Assembly (NCBI GenBank): GCA_029948255.1
Contig: JALIZF010001274.1
Span: 124,001-188,000 of the forward strand
Origin: Telmatactis stephensoni
Taxonomy: Eukaryota > Cnidaria > Anthozoa > Actiniaria > Isophelliidae
Direction of reading: 5' to 3'
Length of the DNA stretch: 64,000 bases
Shown here piece after piece: positions 36,046 to 47,991 of the stretch. The notes beneath the pieces were generated by a model that saw only the letters and a program-made list of their open reading frames with translations, was not told the DNA's origin and ran no database searches. The position numbers and the translations under genes were made by a program. The number at the start of each line of letters is the position of its first letter. Within the stretch, counting starts at the first letter, position 1.

Positions 36046-36205
36046 AGAGCAGATTTCGTATGACGGAGTGTGAAAACGGCACCGCACGGTCACGCACGGT
36101 CACGCACGGTTACGGCAAGAATTTCGAATGTTTTTATAGACAACACGGCACTGACACGGTCACGGCACGGCGCGGTCCGTTTCACACTCATACGAAATCT
36201 GCTCT
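36046..36205. mobile_element. 160-bp MITE, family 'AGAGCAGATTTCGTATGA', copy 1
   Basis: The left end begins 'agagcagatttcgtatga' and the right end finishes 'tcatacgaaatctgctct'. The GC-rich middle is made of repeated 'cacggt' / 'ggcacgg' words. A diverged copy is at 45388-45534. Confidence 0.85.
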
Positions 36206-36569
36206 AAAACGTTGCGGAAAAATTGGTTCGTTAAAGAGATCGGGCTAGCGTTATATCAAGCCTCTGTGCTACCAACATCCTGCACCTGTTTTCCCTAAGA
36301 GCTAATTTGGGTAATACATTAGCAATCGCCAATTTCCCTAAAACTAAGCCGGAGATCCTATTATACACGCAATCACCAACCGATTGACAAGTTAGATTTT
36401 CCATGTATTTTTTAGTCGAAAACGTGACTGAGTGCACGATCTGTACTTGGTATGCTGGTCAAGTTTTCTTTCTTACAAGAAATCCTAGAAATCCTACTTT
36501 TGAAAATTGTAAAAGACCCATCTGTTTTATGTAAATCAGTACTTGTCCTCTGGTCCTAACTGATTTTTA

Positions 36570-36669
36570 GCTTTTTAGTTATTTGTTAGGGCCAGTGCCT
36601 TTAACTATTCATTATATTTTTTCTTTTTTGTTATAATCTTATTTTAAACTTTATGGGCACAAATAAAGA

Positions 36670-36708
<39 letters not shown>

Positions 36709-36715
36709 AAAAAAA
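36570..36715 (+). mobile_element. LINE 3'-end fragment with (TTG)n tail
   Basis: 'gggcacaaataaagatg' (about 36654-36671) followed by a TTG repeat (36672-36708) is the usual 3' end layout of a non-LTR element with a simple-repeat tail. No coding part remains. Confidence 0.6.
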
Positions 36716-36899
36716 CAGTGGTAGCTCTACTAAGCGGACCCCTTTATTAAACGGACACTACAGTAGCTTAGGTCCCGCAACCTTCCTTGGAAGCAGTTAG
36801 CTGCAATAGGTTCTATTGATTTTTAAATTCATTCAGTAACTCGTCGTGTGATCTTGAAAAAGAATTTACTTGAGGATATGTTTGTTTTCAAATGGTGAT

Positions 36900-37161
36900 T
36901 CAAGAAGAGTAAGAAGAAGAAGGAGAAGAAGAAGAAGAAGAAGAAGAAGACACTAAGAAGGAGGGGGGGAGAGACGGAGAAGGAGAAGAACAAGAAGAAG
37001 ACGGAAGGAGAGGAGGAGGAGGAGGAAGAAGAAGTATAACTGAGAAGAACAAAAACAACAATAACAACAACAACAACAACATAGAGTGATGAGTAGAGAA
37101 GGAAAGAAAAAAGAAAGAAAGAAAGAAAGAAAGAAAGAAATGGCAGAAGAAAGAAATGGCT

Positions 37162-37194
<33 letters not shown>

Positions 37195-37200
37195 ACAGAA
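36900..37200. repeat. purine-rich low-complexity tract
   Basis: GAA/GGA triplets (36900-37035), AAC triplets (about 37055-37080), then AAAG tetramers interrupted by 'tggcagaagaaagaaatggc' (37105-37195). The antisense Ser/Phe/Leu-rich frames across it are artefacts of composition. Confidence 0.9.
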
Positions 37201-38279
37201 TGAAAGAAGAGCAGAAGGTATACTTAAACATTGAAAACTGAAATGACGCACTATAACTAAAGCAAACGCATGCATGATGTTGATAGCACGTGTGTTAGTG
37301 AAGCACTCAAGATCATCGATCAGACTGCACAAGCCATGTACCCACGTAGTTTGAAATTCAAATGAAATTCGCACAGTTTCAGTAAAAAATTAAGCTATAT
37401 CACGCTTTGATGACATTCTAAAATAATAATCTTATTAGAAAAAGAGTTCAGCATCAAGTTTAATTTGTGATTTCGGTAACTGTAAGATTGCAAAGTTTCG
37501 TCTTAGGTGATTACAATGGAAAAAGTTGTATACATTAATTTGAGAATTAGAAATTTTACAAAAACAAAAACGATTGCACCATGATGGCTTTCATATTGTA
37601 ATGCAAATTAACCATGAGGTCTTTCCAGGGGGCAAACATTGGAGAAAAGACCATTTTTAAAAGATCGGCTCGTCCTAAAGAACTATATTTGTATACCAAA
37701 TATTGTTTCACACTATCCAAATCATGTCAATAAAGCAGCTGAAATCTCCTGATTTGAAGTTTTTTGCCCCCTCAGTAAGCACGTGACTGATATTACAATG
37801 TGAATACCATCATGGCGTCTATTGTGAATAAAAGTGGATCTTTGTTTACAATGTTTGTTTACAATTTTCAAGTCAAGAAAATTACATTCTGAGCTCAAAA
37901 CTTAAAACAGCTTATTGATATAAGCAAACTACGAAATTCTTAGCTATTGTATATTGCATGCAATATTAAGCGAGAAGTCAGCTTTCAAATTTCTGTGTTG
38001 AATTAGCGCTAAAGAGCCATACATCCTTTGTGAAAATGATTAAAAGATTTTTTAAATCCGCATCGCGCAAAACCTATTTCATGTGTAAAAAGCTCATATT
38101 TGCAAGGAAAGCCATGCATCCTAAATGTTTAGCGTTGATTTGGTGTTAGTTTATATTAAACAAGATAGTAAAATTTAGAGTATTTGAAGCCGCATCACGC
38201 ATATACTATTGCATGTGTCAAGCTCAAATTTGCAAGGAAAGTAATAATCTTGCCATGCACTTTCAATATTCAAAGTTTG
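37201..38279. other. intergenic with a decayed direct duplication
   Basis: No gene supported. 38055-38115 and 38180-38245 are imperfect direct copies ('ccgcatc.cgca', 'catgtgt', 'aagctca.atttgcaaggaaag'), just before the 153-bp array. Confidence 0.5.
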
Positions 38280-41200
38280 GTCCTTTTTGACCTTATTTTC
38301 AAGTACAAAACGCGATTTTCATCAAAAATTTCACGTTCCTATCGGAAAAATAGCATTTTGAAGAAAAATGCAAATTGGCCGAAAAATGCAAATTTGACTT
38401 TTTGCGAGATTTTCGAATTTTTCGTAAGTACATGTATTTTTGACCTTATTTTCAAGTACAAAACGCGATTTTCATCAAAAATGTCACGTTCCTATCGGAA
38501 AAATAGCATTTTGACGAAAAATGCAGATTTGCCGAAAAATGCAAATTTGATTTTTTGCGAGATTTTCCCATTTGGCGTAAGTACATGTATTTTTGACCTT
38601 ATTTTCAAGTACAAAACGCGATTTTCATCAAAAATTTCACGTTCCTATCGGAAAATAGCATTTTGACGAAAAATGCAAATTTGCCGAAAAATGCAAATTT
38701 GACTTTTTGCGAGATTTTCGGTTTTTTCTCACAAAAAGTCCTTTTTGACCTTATTTTCAAGTACAAAACGCGATTTTCATCAAAAATTTCACGTTGCTAT
38801 CGGAAAAATAGCATTTTGACGAAAAATGCAAATTGGCCGAAAAATGCAAATTTGACTTTTTGCGAGATTTTCGGTTTTTTCTCACAAAAAGTCCTTTTTG
38901 ACCTTATTTTCAAGTACAAATAGAGATTTTCATCAAAAATTGCACGTTCCTATTGGAAAAATAGCATTTTGACGAAAAATGCAAGTTGGCCGAAAAATGC
39001 AAATTTGACTTTTTGCGAGATTTTCGGTTTTTTCTCACAAAAAGTCCTTTTTGACCTTCTTTTCAAGTACAAAACGCGATTTTCATCAAAAATTTCACGT
39101 TCCTATCGGAAAAATAGCATTTTGACGAAAAATGCAAATTGGCCGAAAAATGCAAATTCGACTTTTTGCGAGATTTTCGGATTTTTCGTAAGTACATGTA
39201 TTTTTGACCTTATTTTCAAGTACAAAACGCGATTTTCATCAAAAATTTCACGTTCCTATCGGAAAAATAGCATTTTGACGAAAAATACAAATTTGCCGAA
39301 AAATGCAAATTTGACTTTTTGCGAGATTTTTGAATTTTTCGTAAGTACATGTATTTTTGACCTTATTTTCAAGTATAAAACGCGATTTTCATCAAAAATT
39401 TCACGTTCCTATCGGAAAATAGCATTTTGACGAAAAATGCAAATTGGCCGAAAAATGCAATTTTGACTTTTTGCGAGATTTTTGGTTTTTTCTCACAAAA
39501 AGACCTTTTTGACCTTCTTTTCAAGTACAAAACGCGATTTTCATCAAAAATTTCACGTTCCTATCGGAAAATAGCATTTTGACGAGAAATGCAAATTTGC
39601 CGAAAAATGCAAATTTGACTTTTTGCGAGATTTTGGGTTTTTTCTCACAAAAAGTCCTTTTTGACCTTCTTTTCAAGTACAAAACGCGATTTTCATCAAA
39701 AATTTCACGTTCCTCTCGGAAAAATAGCATTTTGAAGAAAAATGCAAATTGGCCGAAAAATGCAAATTTGACTTTTTGCGAGATTTTCGGATTTTTCGTA
39801 AGTACATGTATTTTTGACCTTCTTTTCAAGTACAAAACGCGATTTTCATCAAAAATTTCACGTTCCTATCGGAAAAATAGCATTTTGACGAAAAATACAA
39901 ATTTGCCGAAAAATGCAAATTTGACTTTTTGCGAGATTTTTGAATTTTTCGTAAGTACATGTATTTTTGACCTTATTTTCAAGTATAAAACGCGATTTTC
40001 ATCAAAAATTTCACGTTCCTATCGGAAAATAGCATTTTGACGAAAAATGCAAATTGGCCGAAAAATGCAATTTTGACTTTTTGCGAGATTTTCGGTTTTT
40101 TCTCACAAAAAGTCCTTTTTGACCTTCTTTTCAAGTACAAAACGCGATTTTCATCAAAAATTTCACGTTCCTATCGGAAAATAGCATTTTGACGAAAAAT
40201 GCAAATTTGCCGAAAAATGCAAATTTGACTTTTTGCGAGATTTTCGGTTTTTTCTCACAAAAAGTCCTTTTTGACCTTCTTTTCAAGTACAAAACGCGAT
40301 TTTCATCAAAAATTTCACGTTCCTATCGGAAAAATAGCATTTTGAAGAAAAATGCAAATTGGCCGAAAAATGCAAATTTGACTTTTTGCGAGATTTTCGG
40401 ATTTTTCGTAAGTACATGTATTTTTGACCTTCTTTTCAAGTACAAAACGCGATTTTCATCAAAAATTTCACGTTCCTATCGGAAAAATAGCATTTTGACG
40501 AAAAATGCAAATTGGCCGAAAAATGGAAATTTGACTTTTTGCGAGATTTTCGAATTTTTCGTAAGTACATGTATTTTTGACCTTCTTTTCAAGTACAAAA
40601 CGCGATTTTCATCAAAAATTTCACGTTCCTATCGGAAAAATAGCATTTTGACGAAAAATGCAAATTTGCCGAAAAATGCAAATTTGACTTTTTGCGAGAT
40701 TTTTGAAGTTTTCGTAAGTACATGTATTTTTGACCTTCTTTTCAAGTACAAAACGCGATTTTCATCAAAAATTTCACGTTCCTATCGGAAAAATAGCATT
40801 TTGACGAAAAATGCAAATTGGCCGAAAAATGCAAATTTGACTTTTTGCGAGATTTTCGGTTTTTTCTCACAAAAAGTCCTTTTTGACCTTATTTTCAAGT
40901 ACAAAACGCGATTTTCATCAAAAATTTCACGTTCCTATCGGAAAAATAGCATTTTGAAGAAAAATGCAAATTGGCCGAAAAATGCAAATTTGACTTTTTG
41001 CGAGATTTTCGAATTTTTCGTAAGTACATGTATTTTTGACCTTCTTTTCAAGTACAAAACGCGATTTTCATCAAAAATTTCACGTTCCTATTGGAAAAAT
41101 AGCATTTTGACGAAAAATGCAAAATTGCCGAAAAATGCAAATTTGACTTTTTGCGAGATTTTCGGTTTTTTCTCACAAAAAGTCCTTTTTGACCTTATTT

Positions 41201-41565
41201 TCAAGTACAAAACGCGATTTTCATCAAAAATTTCACGTTCCTATCGGAAAAATAGCATTTTGACGAAAAATGCAAAATTGCCGAAAAATGCAAATTTGAC
41301 TTTTTGCGAGATTTTTGAATTTTTCGTAAGTACATGTATTTTTGTCCTTATTTTCAAGTACAAAACGCGATTTTCATCAAAAATTTCACGTTCGTATCGG
41401 AAAAATAGCATTTTGAAGAAAAATGCAAATTGGCCGAAAAATGCAAATTTGACTTTTTGCGAGATTTTCGGTTTTTTCTCACAAAAAGTCCTTTTTGACC
41501 TTATTTTCAAGTACAAAACGCGATTTTCATCAAAAATTTCACGTTCCTATCGGAAAAATAGCATA
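38280..41565. repeat. 153-bp tandem repeat, ~21 units
   Basis: Units of about 153 bp ('tttttgacct', 'acaaaacgcgattttcatca', 'cacgttcctatcgg', 'tagcattttga', 'tgcgagattttcg') alternate between two linkers: type A 'ttttctcacaaaaagtcc' and type B 'tttttcgtaagtacatgta'. The linker order by eye is BB AAA BB AA BB AA BBB A B A B A. 153 is 51 codons, so one frame stays open through many units (460 codons at 40189-41571), and the opposite strand is also open. One-base losses ('ggaaaatagc' versus 'ggaaaaatagc') break the frame at several units. Confidence 0.95.
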
Positions 41566-41575
41566 TGCTAATGAA

Positions 41576-42131
41576 ATGCTTATGCTAATGAAGCAAAATT
41601 AAAACATTGACGTCACCAACGATCAGAAAGAGGAAGGAACGATTCTATAACAATCAGCTGAATCAAATACTGTGATACAATCCTGATCCATAAGAAAAAC
41701 ACGTTGCTATTTTTTCTTGCTTTTCGAGTGCTCTACATCCTCACTAGTGTTTATGAGTCAAACGATTGCTTTATATTGGTTTTATAACATATATTTCCCT
41801 AGACGTTTTGACATGTCTCTGTCCTCTGATATAAACATATAGTAGTTAGCCAATCAGCGTGCGTTATATCTCAAACAGTTTATAATACATCCACGATATA
41901 GAATATCATATCATAATACCAAGGCCAAACCTCTTCATCAAATAGAATACATTACTTTGAGATTCATTTAGATTCATTCATAAGCTCTGACAGAACGCAT
42001 ATCAGATAAGCATCAAGGTTGTCATAGATACGATGACGTCAATAAGAACCCTATGCTGTCGACAAAATAACATCGTTTGTCCAGTTTCGAGGTATGTTTC
42101 AGATGCCACATAGAAAGAAACTAGAACGAGA
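41576..42131. other. 3' flank of GPCR 2, no gene seen
   Basis: Short repeat 'atgctaatgaaatgcttatg' at the array edge, then unique AT-rich sequence. It would include the 3' UTR of the minus-strand receptor. Confidence 0.4.
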
Positions 42132-43112
42132 CTAGATGCTCGAGGCACTCTTCTTTAGAGAAACAAAACTAAGTCTGAAACTTGTGTCAGCTTCGTAGTT
42201 ACGGTGGCCAAGACACATAATTGATAGCTCTCGTCTAATATCAGACTTATACAAAGCGTATGCCACAAAATTGACTGCAGAGTTTACATACACCATAACT
42301 GTCGAGATGAAAATAACTACATCCGGGACATTTTGGAGTAGAACTATTTTCTTGAAAGTGACGTATGTTGACAAAGAGTAACACAAAATGAAAAGCGCGG
42401 TGACAGCACCAATTACTTTCACAGCAGATCTCTCATTGCTTCGGTAACGGGAAAACTTTCCGAGACCATGATTAAAGTTAAGTTGTGTCATCATATGAGT
42501 TACACGCTTCAGGTGTCGGCGCCCAATTAATATCATATGAATGTATGCCGCTAACAGCAAGACAGCAGGCACCAGTTCCATTACGACACAATAAGCAATG
42601 AGGTAGATTCTTCCATATTCCTTGTTAAGTGCCCAGTGTGCACTAAACGAAAAAGTGCACGCTAAAAACCACGAAATAATAATAAAAGTCGCAATACGAC
42701 ATTGAGTCATTAGCCCTTGGTATCTAAATGGGCAGACAACAGCTATATACCTATCAATTGTCATCAGACAGAGGTTGGTCACAGAGGCATTAAGAAAAGT
42801 ATTCAGAACTGAGAAAGCTAATTGCGCTTGGCATTTGGCCCCAAATTTGCACACTAGGCCGAGAGGGAAGTTGATGACTCCGACACAAAAGTCTGATATC
42901 AGTAAATTTAAGAGGAACCAGTTCGGAGTCGAGTGTAGACGAGATCGGTAGACAATTAAGAAGATTATAATGCCATTGCCTATAGAGGTTAACAATGCAA
43001 TACAGCCACGAATTGCCCAGTACCATAACGACCGCGATAAGTCCTCGTGAGAATAATTCGGTTGCCTTGTTTCGTTAAATGTAGCATTTGTCATGAAACC
43101 AAAAGAAGACAT
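42132..43112 (-). CDS. rhodopsin-family G-protein-coupled receptor 2 (orphan, single exon)
   Basis: 326 residues with seven membrane segments. The N-terminus has two N-glycosylation sites (N9, N13). TM1 has IGNGIIIF (N46), TM2 LISDFCVG (D74), and TM3 ends in DRYIAVVCPFRY (DRY 120-122). TM5 has P182. TM6 reads FILCYSLSTY (CYSL at 244-247 instead of CWxP) and TM7 reads NSAVNFVAYAL (NFVAY at 281-285 instead of NPxxY). Cys 94 lies near the start of TM3, but the second extracellular loop (about 160-168) has no Cys partner. The third intracellular loop carries a basic segment (RYRSNERSAVKV). The start has A at -3. It is a paralogue of the receptors at 34580 and 52467 with the same altered motifs. 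Ligand unknown. Confidence 0.93.
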   Translation of the reverse strand: MSSFGFMTNATFNETRQPNYSHEDLSRSLWYWAIRGCIALLTSIGNGIIIFLIVYRSRLHSTPNWFLLNLLISDFCVGVINFPLGLVCKFGAKCQAQLAFSVLNTFLNASVTNLCLMTIDRYIAVVCPFRYQGLMTQCRIATFIIISWFLACTFSFSAHWALNKEYGRIYLIAYCVVMELVPAVLLLAAYIHMILIGRRHLKRVTHMMTQLNFNHGLGKFSRYRSNERSAVKVIGAVTALFILCYSLSTYVTFKKIVLLQNVPDVVIFISTVMVYVNSAVNFVAYALYKSDIRRELSIMCLGHRNYEADTSFRLSFVSLKKSASSI

Positions 43113-44689
43113 TTCAATTCCCTCCTGTTGGGCACTTGACCGGCGCTTGCCTCTAGTAAGCTTGTATTAAAATGTTTGTCGTTTGCTTTTGAACGAATAC
43201 AAACGTAGTTAATTGAAATTAGAAAGTACCGTTGTACACTTGAATTGCGCTTGATTTGTATCAAAATGTTTTTGTTTCTCTTTCCCTTTTGTTGAAGTGT
43301 TATTGATATCAGTCACACTATTCCAAGTGGTTCCCACTATTCGTATAATACACTTTGATCACCAAATGCGAATAAAGCTTTCAAAAATTCCAGGTTTTCT
43401 CCAAACACTGGTGCTACGTTTTGGCTACATGCAAAGTCTTTGCCAACTATTACGTTTGTTGCACGAGTAAACTAGAGTTAAGAGGTTAAAAATATTCAAC
43501 TGTTCCATTAACCAAATTGTTCAATTATATCAAATGTAAGCGTTTTCTCTATGCATTTCCTGCTTTAATCCGTTCCGGTAAATATTTTCATACCATTTTC
43601 AACGGTAGCAGTTTCCCAGTGTTTTCGATCATTGACCAAATTTGCACCCAATTCTCCAAATTAATTAACTGATGTTTGCTTTCAAATATGCTCGTCCATA
43701 TACGTTATTTTTTGAACTTTCAGTTTCTGCGCCACGTGCCACCTCTCCTTTCTGCTACAAAGCTACAAAGTGCTTGTGTCGAGAAAATCTCTTTTTGGAT
43801 AAAAACCCACTTGTACGTTTATTCTGTCTCGGCCTTCTCTGGAGTATGATTCGCTGGTTTAATGAGTTCCTCTAGCAGATGTTTGAGATAAGTGAAAAGA
43901 ACCTCAGCGAGCTGTTAACGGAAGGACGCAAAAAACCTAGATTTTATCGCTATGGATCTAATCATTATTGCTTTTCTGGCGAGCTTCTCAAGAATAGTGA
44001 GAGGCTATGTAAAATATTAAAAAAATCATTTGATATTGATTTTTTCAAGAATTTCAAGAAAAAAAGCATCCCCAAACAGGTTAATCAAATATGATTGTCA
44101 AGTCACTTTTCAAAGGCAAACAATGCAAACTCACTCTTAGTGTTTAATAGCTGTGAAAATTAAAATGCGATGTTAGGTAAATAAAAAATCGTGTTAGCTT
44201 TGTACGAACGTCAGTCAGTCATGGAGCAATCGCTTAAAAGATCTTAAAATATGAAAACTTCATCAGTACACCGGACGCCATTTTGCCGGCATTTTCTCAT
44301 ACCCAATAAGTGTGGATCCTGTGTGGATCATTTATTATTCAAATATATTAAGTTCATTTGACCACCTTTATTAGAGACGCTTAAAGTAGAGAAGGTCATG
44401 ACTGAATATTCATTTATTTCTTTTGGTTTGGATTATCCATCCATTCCTTAAAAGCCACTTATCTATCAAAGACAGTTGCAAACGGCCACTAACAATAATT
44501 CTGCCAGTGCCACTTATCGTTCACATATTTATTAATTCCCAAATTCGTTGATTCGATGGTACTTATAGAACAGATGAGATGAAATAAGATGATAATAAGA
44601 TAAAGTATAATAGACAAATAGATAAAATAGAATAAGATAAAATAAAATCTGAAATAAAGAGGCATAATATAAGATAGAATAAGATGAAG
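43113..44689. other. 5' flank of GPCR 2, no gene supported
   Basis: Frames at 43672-43875 and 43879-44094 have no recognisable motif and no splice support. From about 44580 the sequence grades into GATAA/AATAA-rich DNA leading into the pentanucleotide array. Confidence 0.4.
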
Positions 44690-45332
44690 TAAAATAAATA
44701 AATAAATAAAATAAAATAAAATAAAATAAAATAAAATAAAATAAAATAAAATAAAATAAAATAAAATAAAATAAAATAAAATAAATAAAATAAAATAAAA
44801 TAAAATAAAATAAAATAAAATAAATAAATAAAATAAATAAATAAAATAAAATAAAATAAAATAAAATAAAATAAAAATAAAATTAAAATAAAATAAAATA
44901 AAATAAAATAAAATAAAATAAAATAAATAAAATAAAATAAAATAAAATAAAATAAAATAAAATAAATAAAATAAAATAAAATAAAATAAAATAAATAAAA
45001 TAAAATAAAATAAAATAAAATAAAATAAATAAAATAAAAATAAAATAAAATAAAATAAAATAAAATAAAATAAAATAAATCAAATAAAAAATAAAATAAA
45101 AATAAAATAAAATAAAATAAAATAAAATAAAATAAAATAAAATAAAATAAAATAAAATAAAATAAAATAAAATAAAATAAAATAAAATAAAATAAAATAA
45201 AATAAAATAAAATAAAATAAAATAAAATAAAATAAAATAAAATAAAATAAAATAAAATAAAATAAAATAAAATAAAATAAATAAAATAAAATAAAATAAA
45301 ATAAAATAAAATAAAATAAAATAAAATAAAAT
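44690..45332. repeat. (TAAAA)n pentanucleotide microsatellite, ~640 bp
   Basis: Over 120 AAATA/TAAAA units with scattered AAAT tetramers (one-base losses), purest at 45100-45280. No coding meaning. Confidence 0.98.
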
Positions 45333-45387
45333 ATTATTATAATTTATTTATATATAATATTATTATAAGATATTGAGGCGCAATATT

Positions 45388-45534
45388 AGAGTGGTTTTCG
45401 TATGAGTGTGAAGCGGACCGCGCCGTGCCGTAACCGTGTCAGTGCCGTGATGTCTATAAAAACACTCGAAATTCCTGCCGTAAACGTGCGTGACCGTGCG
45501 GTACCGTTTTCACAGTCATACGAAATCTACTCTA
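45388..45534. mobile_element. MITE, family 'AGAGCAGATTTCGTATGA', copy 2
   Basis: Ends 'agagtggttttcgtatgag' and 'catacgaaatctactcta'. The middle shares 'gtgccgtga', 'ataaaaac' and 'cgtgaccgtgcgg' words with 36046-36205, in inverted orientation. Ends more decayed than copy 1. Confidence 0.8.
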
Positions 45535-45749
45535 ACATAGCAATGGCTTTGTATCGCCATGTTTTGGGTAAAAACAACGCCACAACCAATATTTGGAGCG
45601 ACTACCAAGAAAGGAACTTGGCCAGAAAGTATTATTCAACAAATTAAATGTCCAAGCGTTCTCGACAACCTTTCTCTCTCACCGAAATAATATTGACAGT
45701 TTGAGTGCGTGTGCATAGAACTGTGAAATTGAACGGGACCTTTCTCTAT

Positions 45750-46010
45750 AGTCCAGTTTCCAGTTACTAGAGACCGCTGAGCTTCCTGACAAAAGGCGCA
45801 TTTATACAGGGTTAGCCTCCTTTTCAAGAAAGACCCATGGGAGTAAACGCGATTTGTTTTTGTTTTTGTTTTTTTGTTTTGTTTTGTTTTGTTAACAACA
45901 GAAAAAATTTAGTATACTCCCTTGGGTCTTTCTTGAAAAGGAGGCTAACCCTGTATAAATGCGCCTTTTTTCAGGAAGCTCAGCGGTCTCTAGTAACTGG
46001 AAACTGGACT
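45750..46010. mobile_element. long hairpin element, ~97-bp arms
   Basis: Arms 45750-45847 and 45914-46010 are reverse complements with only about 4 mismatches: 'agtccagtttccagttacta', 'gaccgctgagcttcctga', 'gcatttatacagggttagcc' and 'ttcaagaaagaccca' all reappear inverted. The ~65-bp loop is T-rich. No ORF of its own. Confidence 0.92.
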
Positions 46011-46073
46011 TGCTTGGTTTCAAACAGCTGTTGAATGTCATTATCCGCCTCAAATGTTGCATTGGATGAACAC

Positions 46074-46465
46074 CCGTGGGGAGACTCCATTGTAAAAGGA
46101 TCGGGTATGCTCGTCGTATCTCTTAGGGGTAAAAATCAGCGATTTGGTATCTTTTAGAGTGTTAAAATTGAAGTTTAGAATTTCACGAATTCCCTAGTAT
46201 CTTTTAGGGTATCGAAAGAGCCCATCGCTTATTATCTTGTTCTCAAATGGAAGAAATTTACCCAACAAAAGCATGTCGACCATCCAATTTTATGTTCATA
46301 ATAATAATGTTCGTTAGCTTGTTATCGCTGGGTTTTTTAGGGGTTCAAAATCGTCCGGCCACGCCCTTTTAAAAAGACTTCTGGTATTTTTTAGGGGTAT
46401 TTTTGAAAGTTTCCGACGAGAGTGACGAGCATACCCGGTCCTTTTACAATGGAGTCCCCCCACGG
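46074..46465. mobile_element. 392-bp MITE
   Basis: TIRs of about 38 bp: left 'actccattgtaaaagga', then 'cgggtatgctcgtc'; right 'gacgagcatacccg', then 'tccttttacaatggagt'. Ends GC-rich (ccgtgggg / ccccccacgg). Interior has several 'ttttttaggggt'-like words. Confidence 0.87.
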
Positions 46466-46644
46466 AAGATGAACATGGACCATATTCTGTGCTCTCAACC
46501 ACAGAATATCAGGGAACCCAGCAATTTTACTTCGTCCGCCCGATCTATTGTCAAATCACAAGATCTTGTAAAGTAAATACAAACTGTAAGACTGACCAGA
46601 ATTATCTTTTGCGTATTATAAGACTGAATTAAGCCGTTTCGATG

Positions 46645-46899
46645 TATAGACGACTTTCAAAAATGGCAGACTCATTGTTCGCGAGAACGAGGCCAGAAAG
46701 GCCTCCAGAATTATCATGGCATCAAATAATTCTAAGTATATCTTGTAAAATGTACGTACAGAAATTAGGTATTTGAAAAGGAAGAGGAACACATCGTCTT
46801 TGATAGCAATAGAAGTGTCGCCACGCTTATTTTCTTGTAACAATGCCTTTGTGGCCTCGTTCTCATGCACTAAGCCGCCATTTTTGAAAGTCGTCTATA
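46645..46899. mobile_element. 255-bp MITE, family 'AGACGACTTTCAAAAATGG', copy 2
   Basis: TIRs 'tatagacgactttcaaaaat' and 'atttttgaaagtcgtctata', perfect here. The interior matches copy 1 (20101-20350) in the same orientation. Confidence 0.9.
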
Positions 46900-47019
46900 G
46901 ACCCTTTCCCTTATGACGTGTTGACCTACATTCACAAAATTTCTCTGAGAATACAAAGGCAATAGTGAAAGTTACTATAACAAAAGAAGCTACGGTAAGG
47001 ATTCTGGATGTGTACAGAT

Positions 47020-47400
47020 GAGGCCACGTCCACACGGAAACGTTCGAATTCTCGTACGTAAACGTTGAAATTTTTGATCATTGACATGTTTCCTCCACAC
47101 GAAAACGCTCATCATTTCCATTGTAAGCGCTTAATTTTTGAAAACAAACTTCAAAGTGACTATTTTTGCTCATCTATCGTTTCTCTATGGACAGTCGTAT
47201 ATGGCTATTTTAGAAAACGCTAGGTAAAAATATAGTCACTGCGCATTTTATTAGTACCAGGGATCCACGAGGCCGTTTTCACATCGTTCTCGTGTGAACA
47301 GGCAAAAACGATAAGGAAACGATCGTGTAGACGGACTGAACGTTTTAGTCGTTTACATTTAGTCGTTTACACAACGTTTCCGTGTAATTAAACTGGGCCT
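47020..47400. mobile_element. MITE with 'ggcc..gt..acacggaaacg' ends
   Basis: Left 'aggccacgtccacacggaaa' and right 'tttccgtgtaattaaactgg' then 'gcct' are inverted. The interior repeats 'gaaaacgct' / 'cgtttac' words. hAT-like by look of the ends; not certain. Confidence 0.6.
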
Positions 47401-47679
47401 GAAACGTCATATGAGTTAAGATTTATTGAGAAGCACAATCTGGATAAATTTTGACGAAATTTATCACGATTAATTAAATATATTATTTATGGCAAAACAC
47501 AGATATCTACCTGTATGTGAATATACTTCAAATGAAGTGTTCTCTTAACTGGGGTTCTTCCTTTGTTTAAAGTGTTGTACAGTGAATAAGACCAACAGGA
47601 AGAACTTTCTCAATGACACCTGCTCTTTTTGAAGAAATTGTTTTATTGGTTTTGGCTTTTGGGGCACAGGTTGTTTGCC

Positions 47680-47991
47680 TAAGGACCGGGGCAAATGGCT
47701 TCAACATTTGCTTCAACATCCGTTCAATTTTGTTGAATAGCAATGTTGAGACCGTTTGGCACATCCTTTCAGCCGGTTGAATCGATGTTGAATCGATGTT
47801 GAATCGATGTTGAATCGATGTTGAATCGATGTTGAATCGATGTTGAATCGATGTTGAATCGATGTTGAATGAGTTTAGGGGGGGGGGGGGGGAGGGGCAA
47901 ACGCTTTCAACCAGGTTTCAACATAGATTGCTCATTCAACAAATCGAACGGTCGTTGAAGCAAATGTTGAAACCGTTTGCCCGGGCCTTTA
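47680..47991. mobile_element. MITE with internal 11-bp minisatellite
   Basis: About 37-bp TIRs: left 'aaggaccggggcaaatggct', then 'tcaacatttgcttcaac'; right 'gttgaagcaaatgttga', then 'aaccgtttgcccgggccttt'. The interior holds about 8 perfect tandem TTGAATCGATG units (47777-47868) and a 15-base G run (47879-47892). No ORF. Confidence 0.9.

Noticed and set aside
36027..36248. 73-codon ORF
   Set aside because: It lies across the MITE at 36046-36205 and reads its 'cacggt' repeats.
36829..37374. 181-codon antisense ORF rich in Ser, Phe and Leu
   Set aside because: Follows from the purine-rich low-complexity tract; no unique sequence of weight.
38184..41571. 460-codon and shorter ORFs in the 153-bp array
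   Set aside because: Both strands are open, units carry frame-breaking one-base losses, and no promoter or splice context is seen.
45837..46034. 65-codon ORF paired with an antisense ORF of similar sequence
   Set aside because: The two come from the two arms of the 45750-46010 hairpin.
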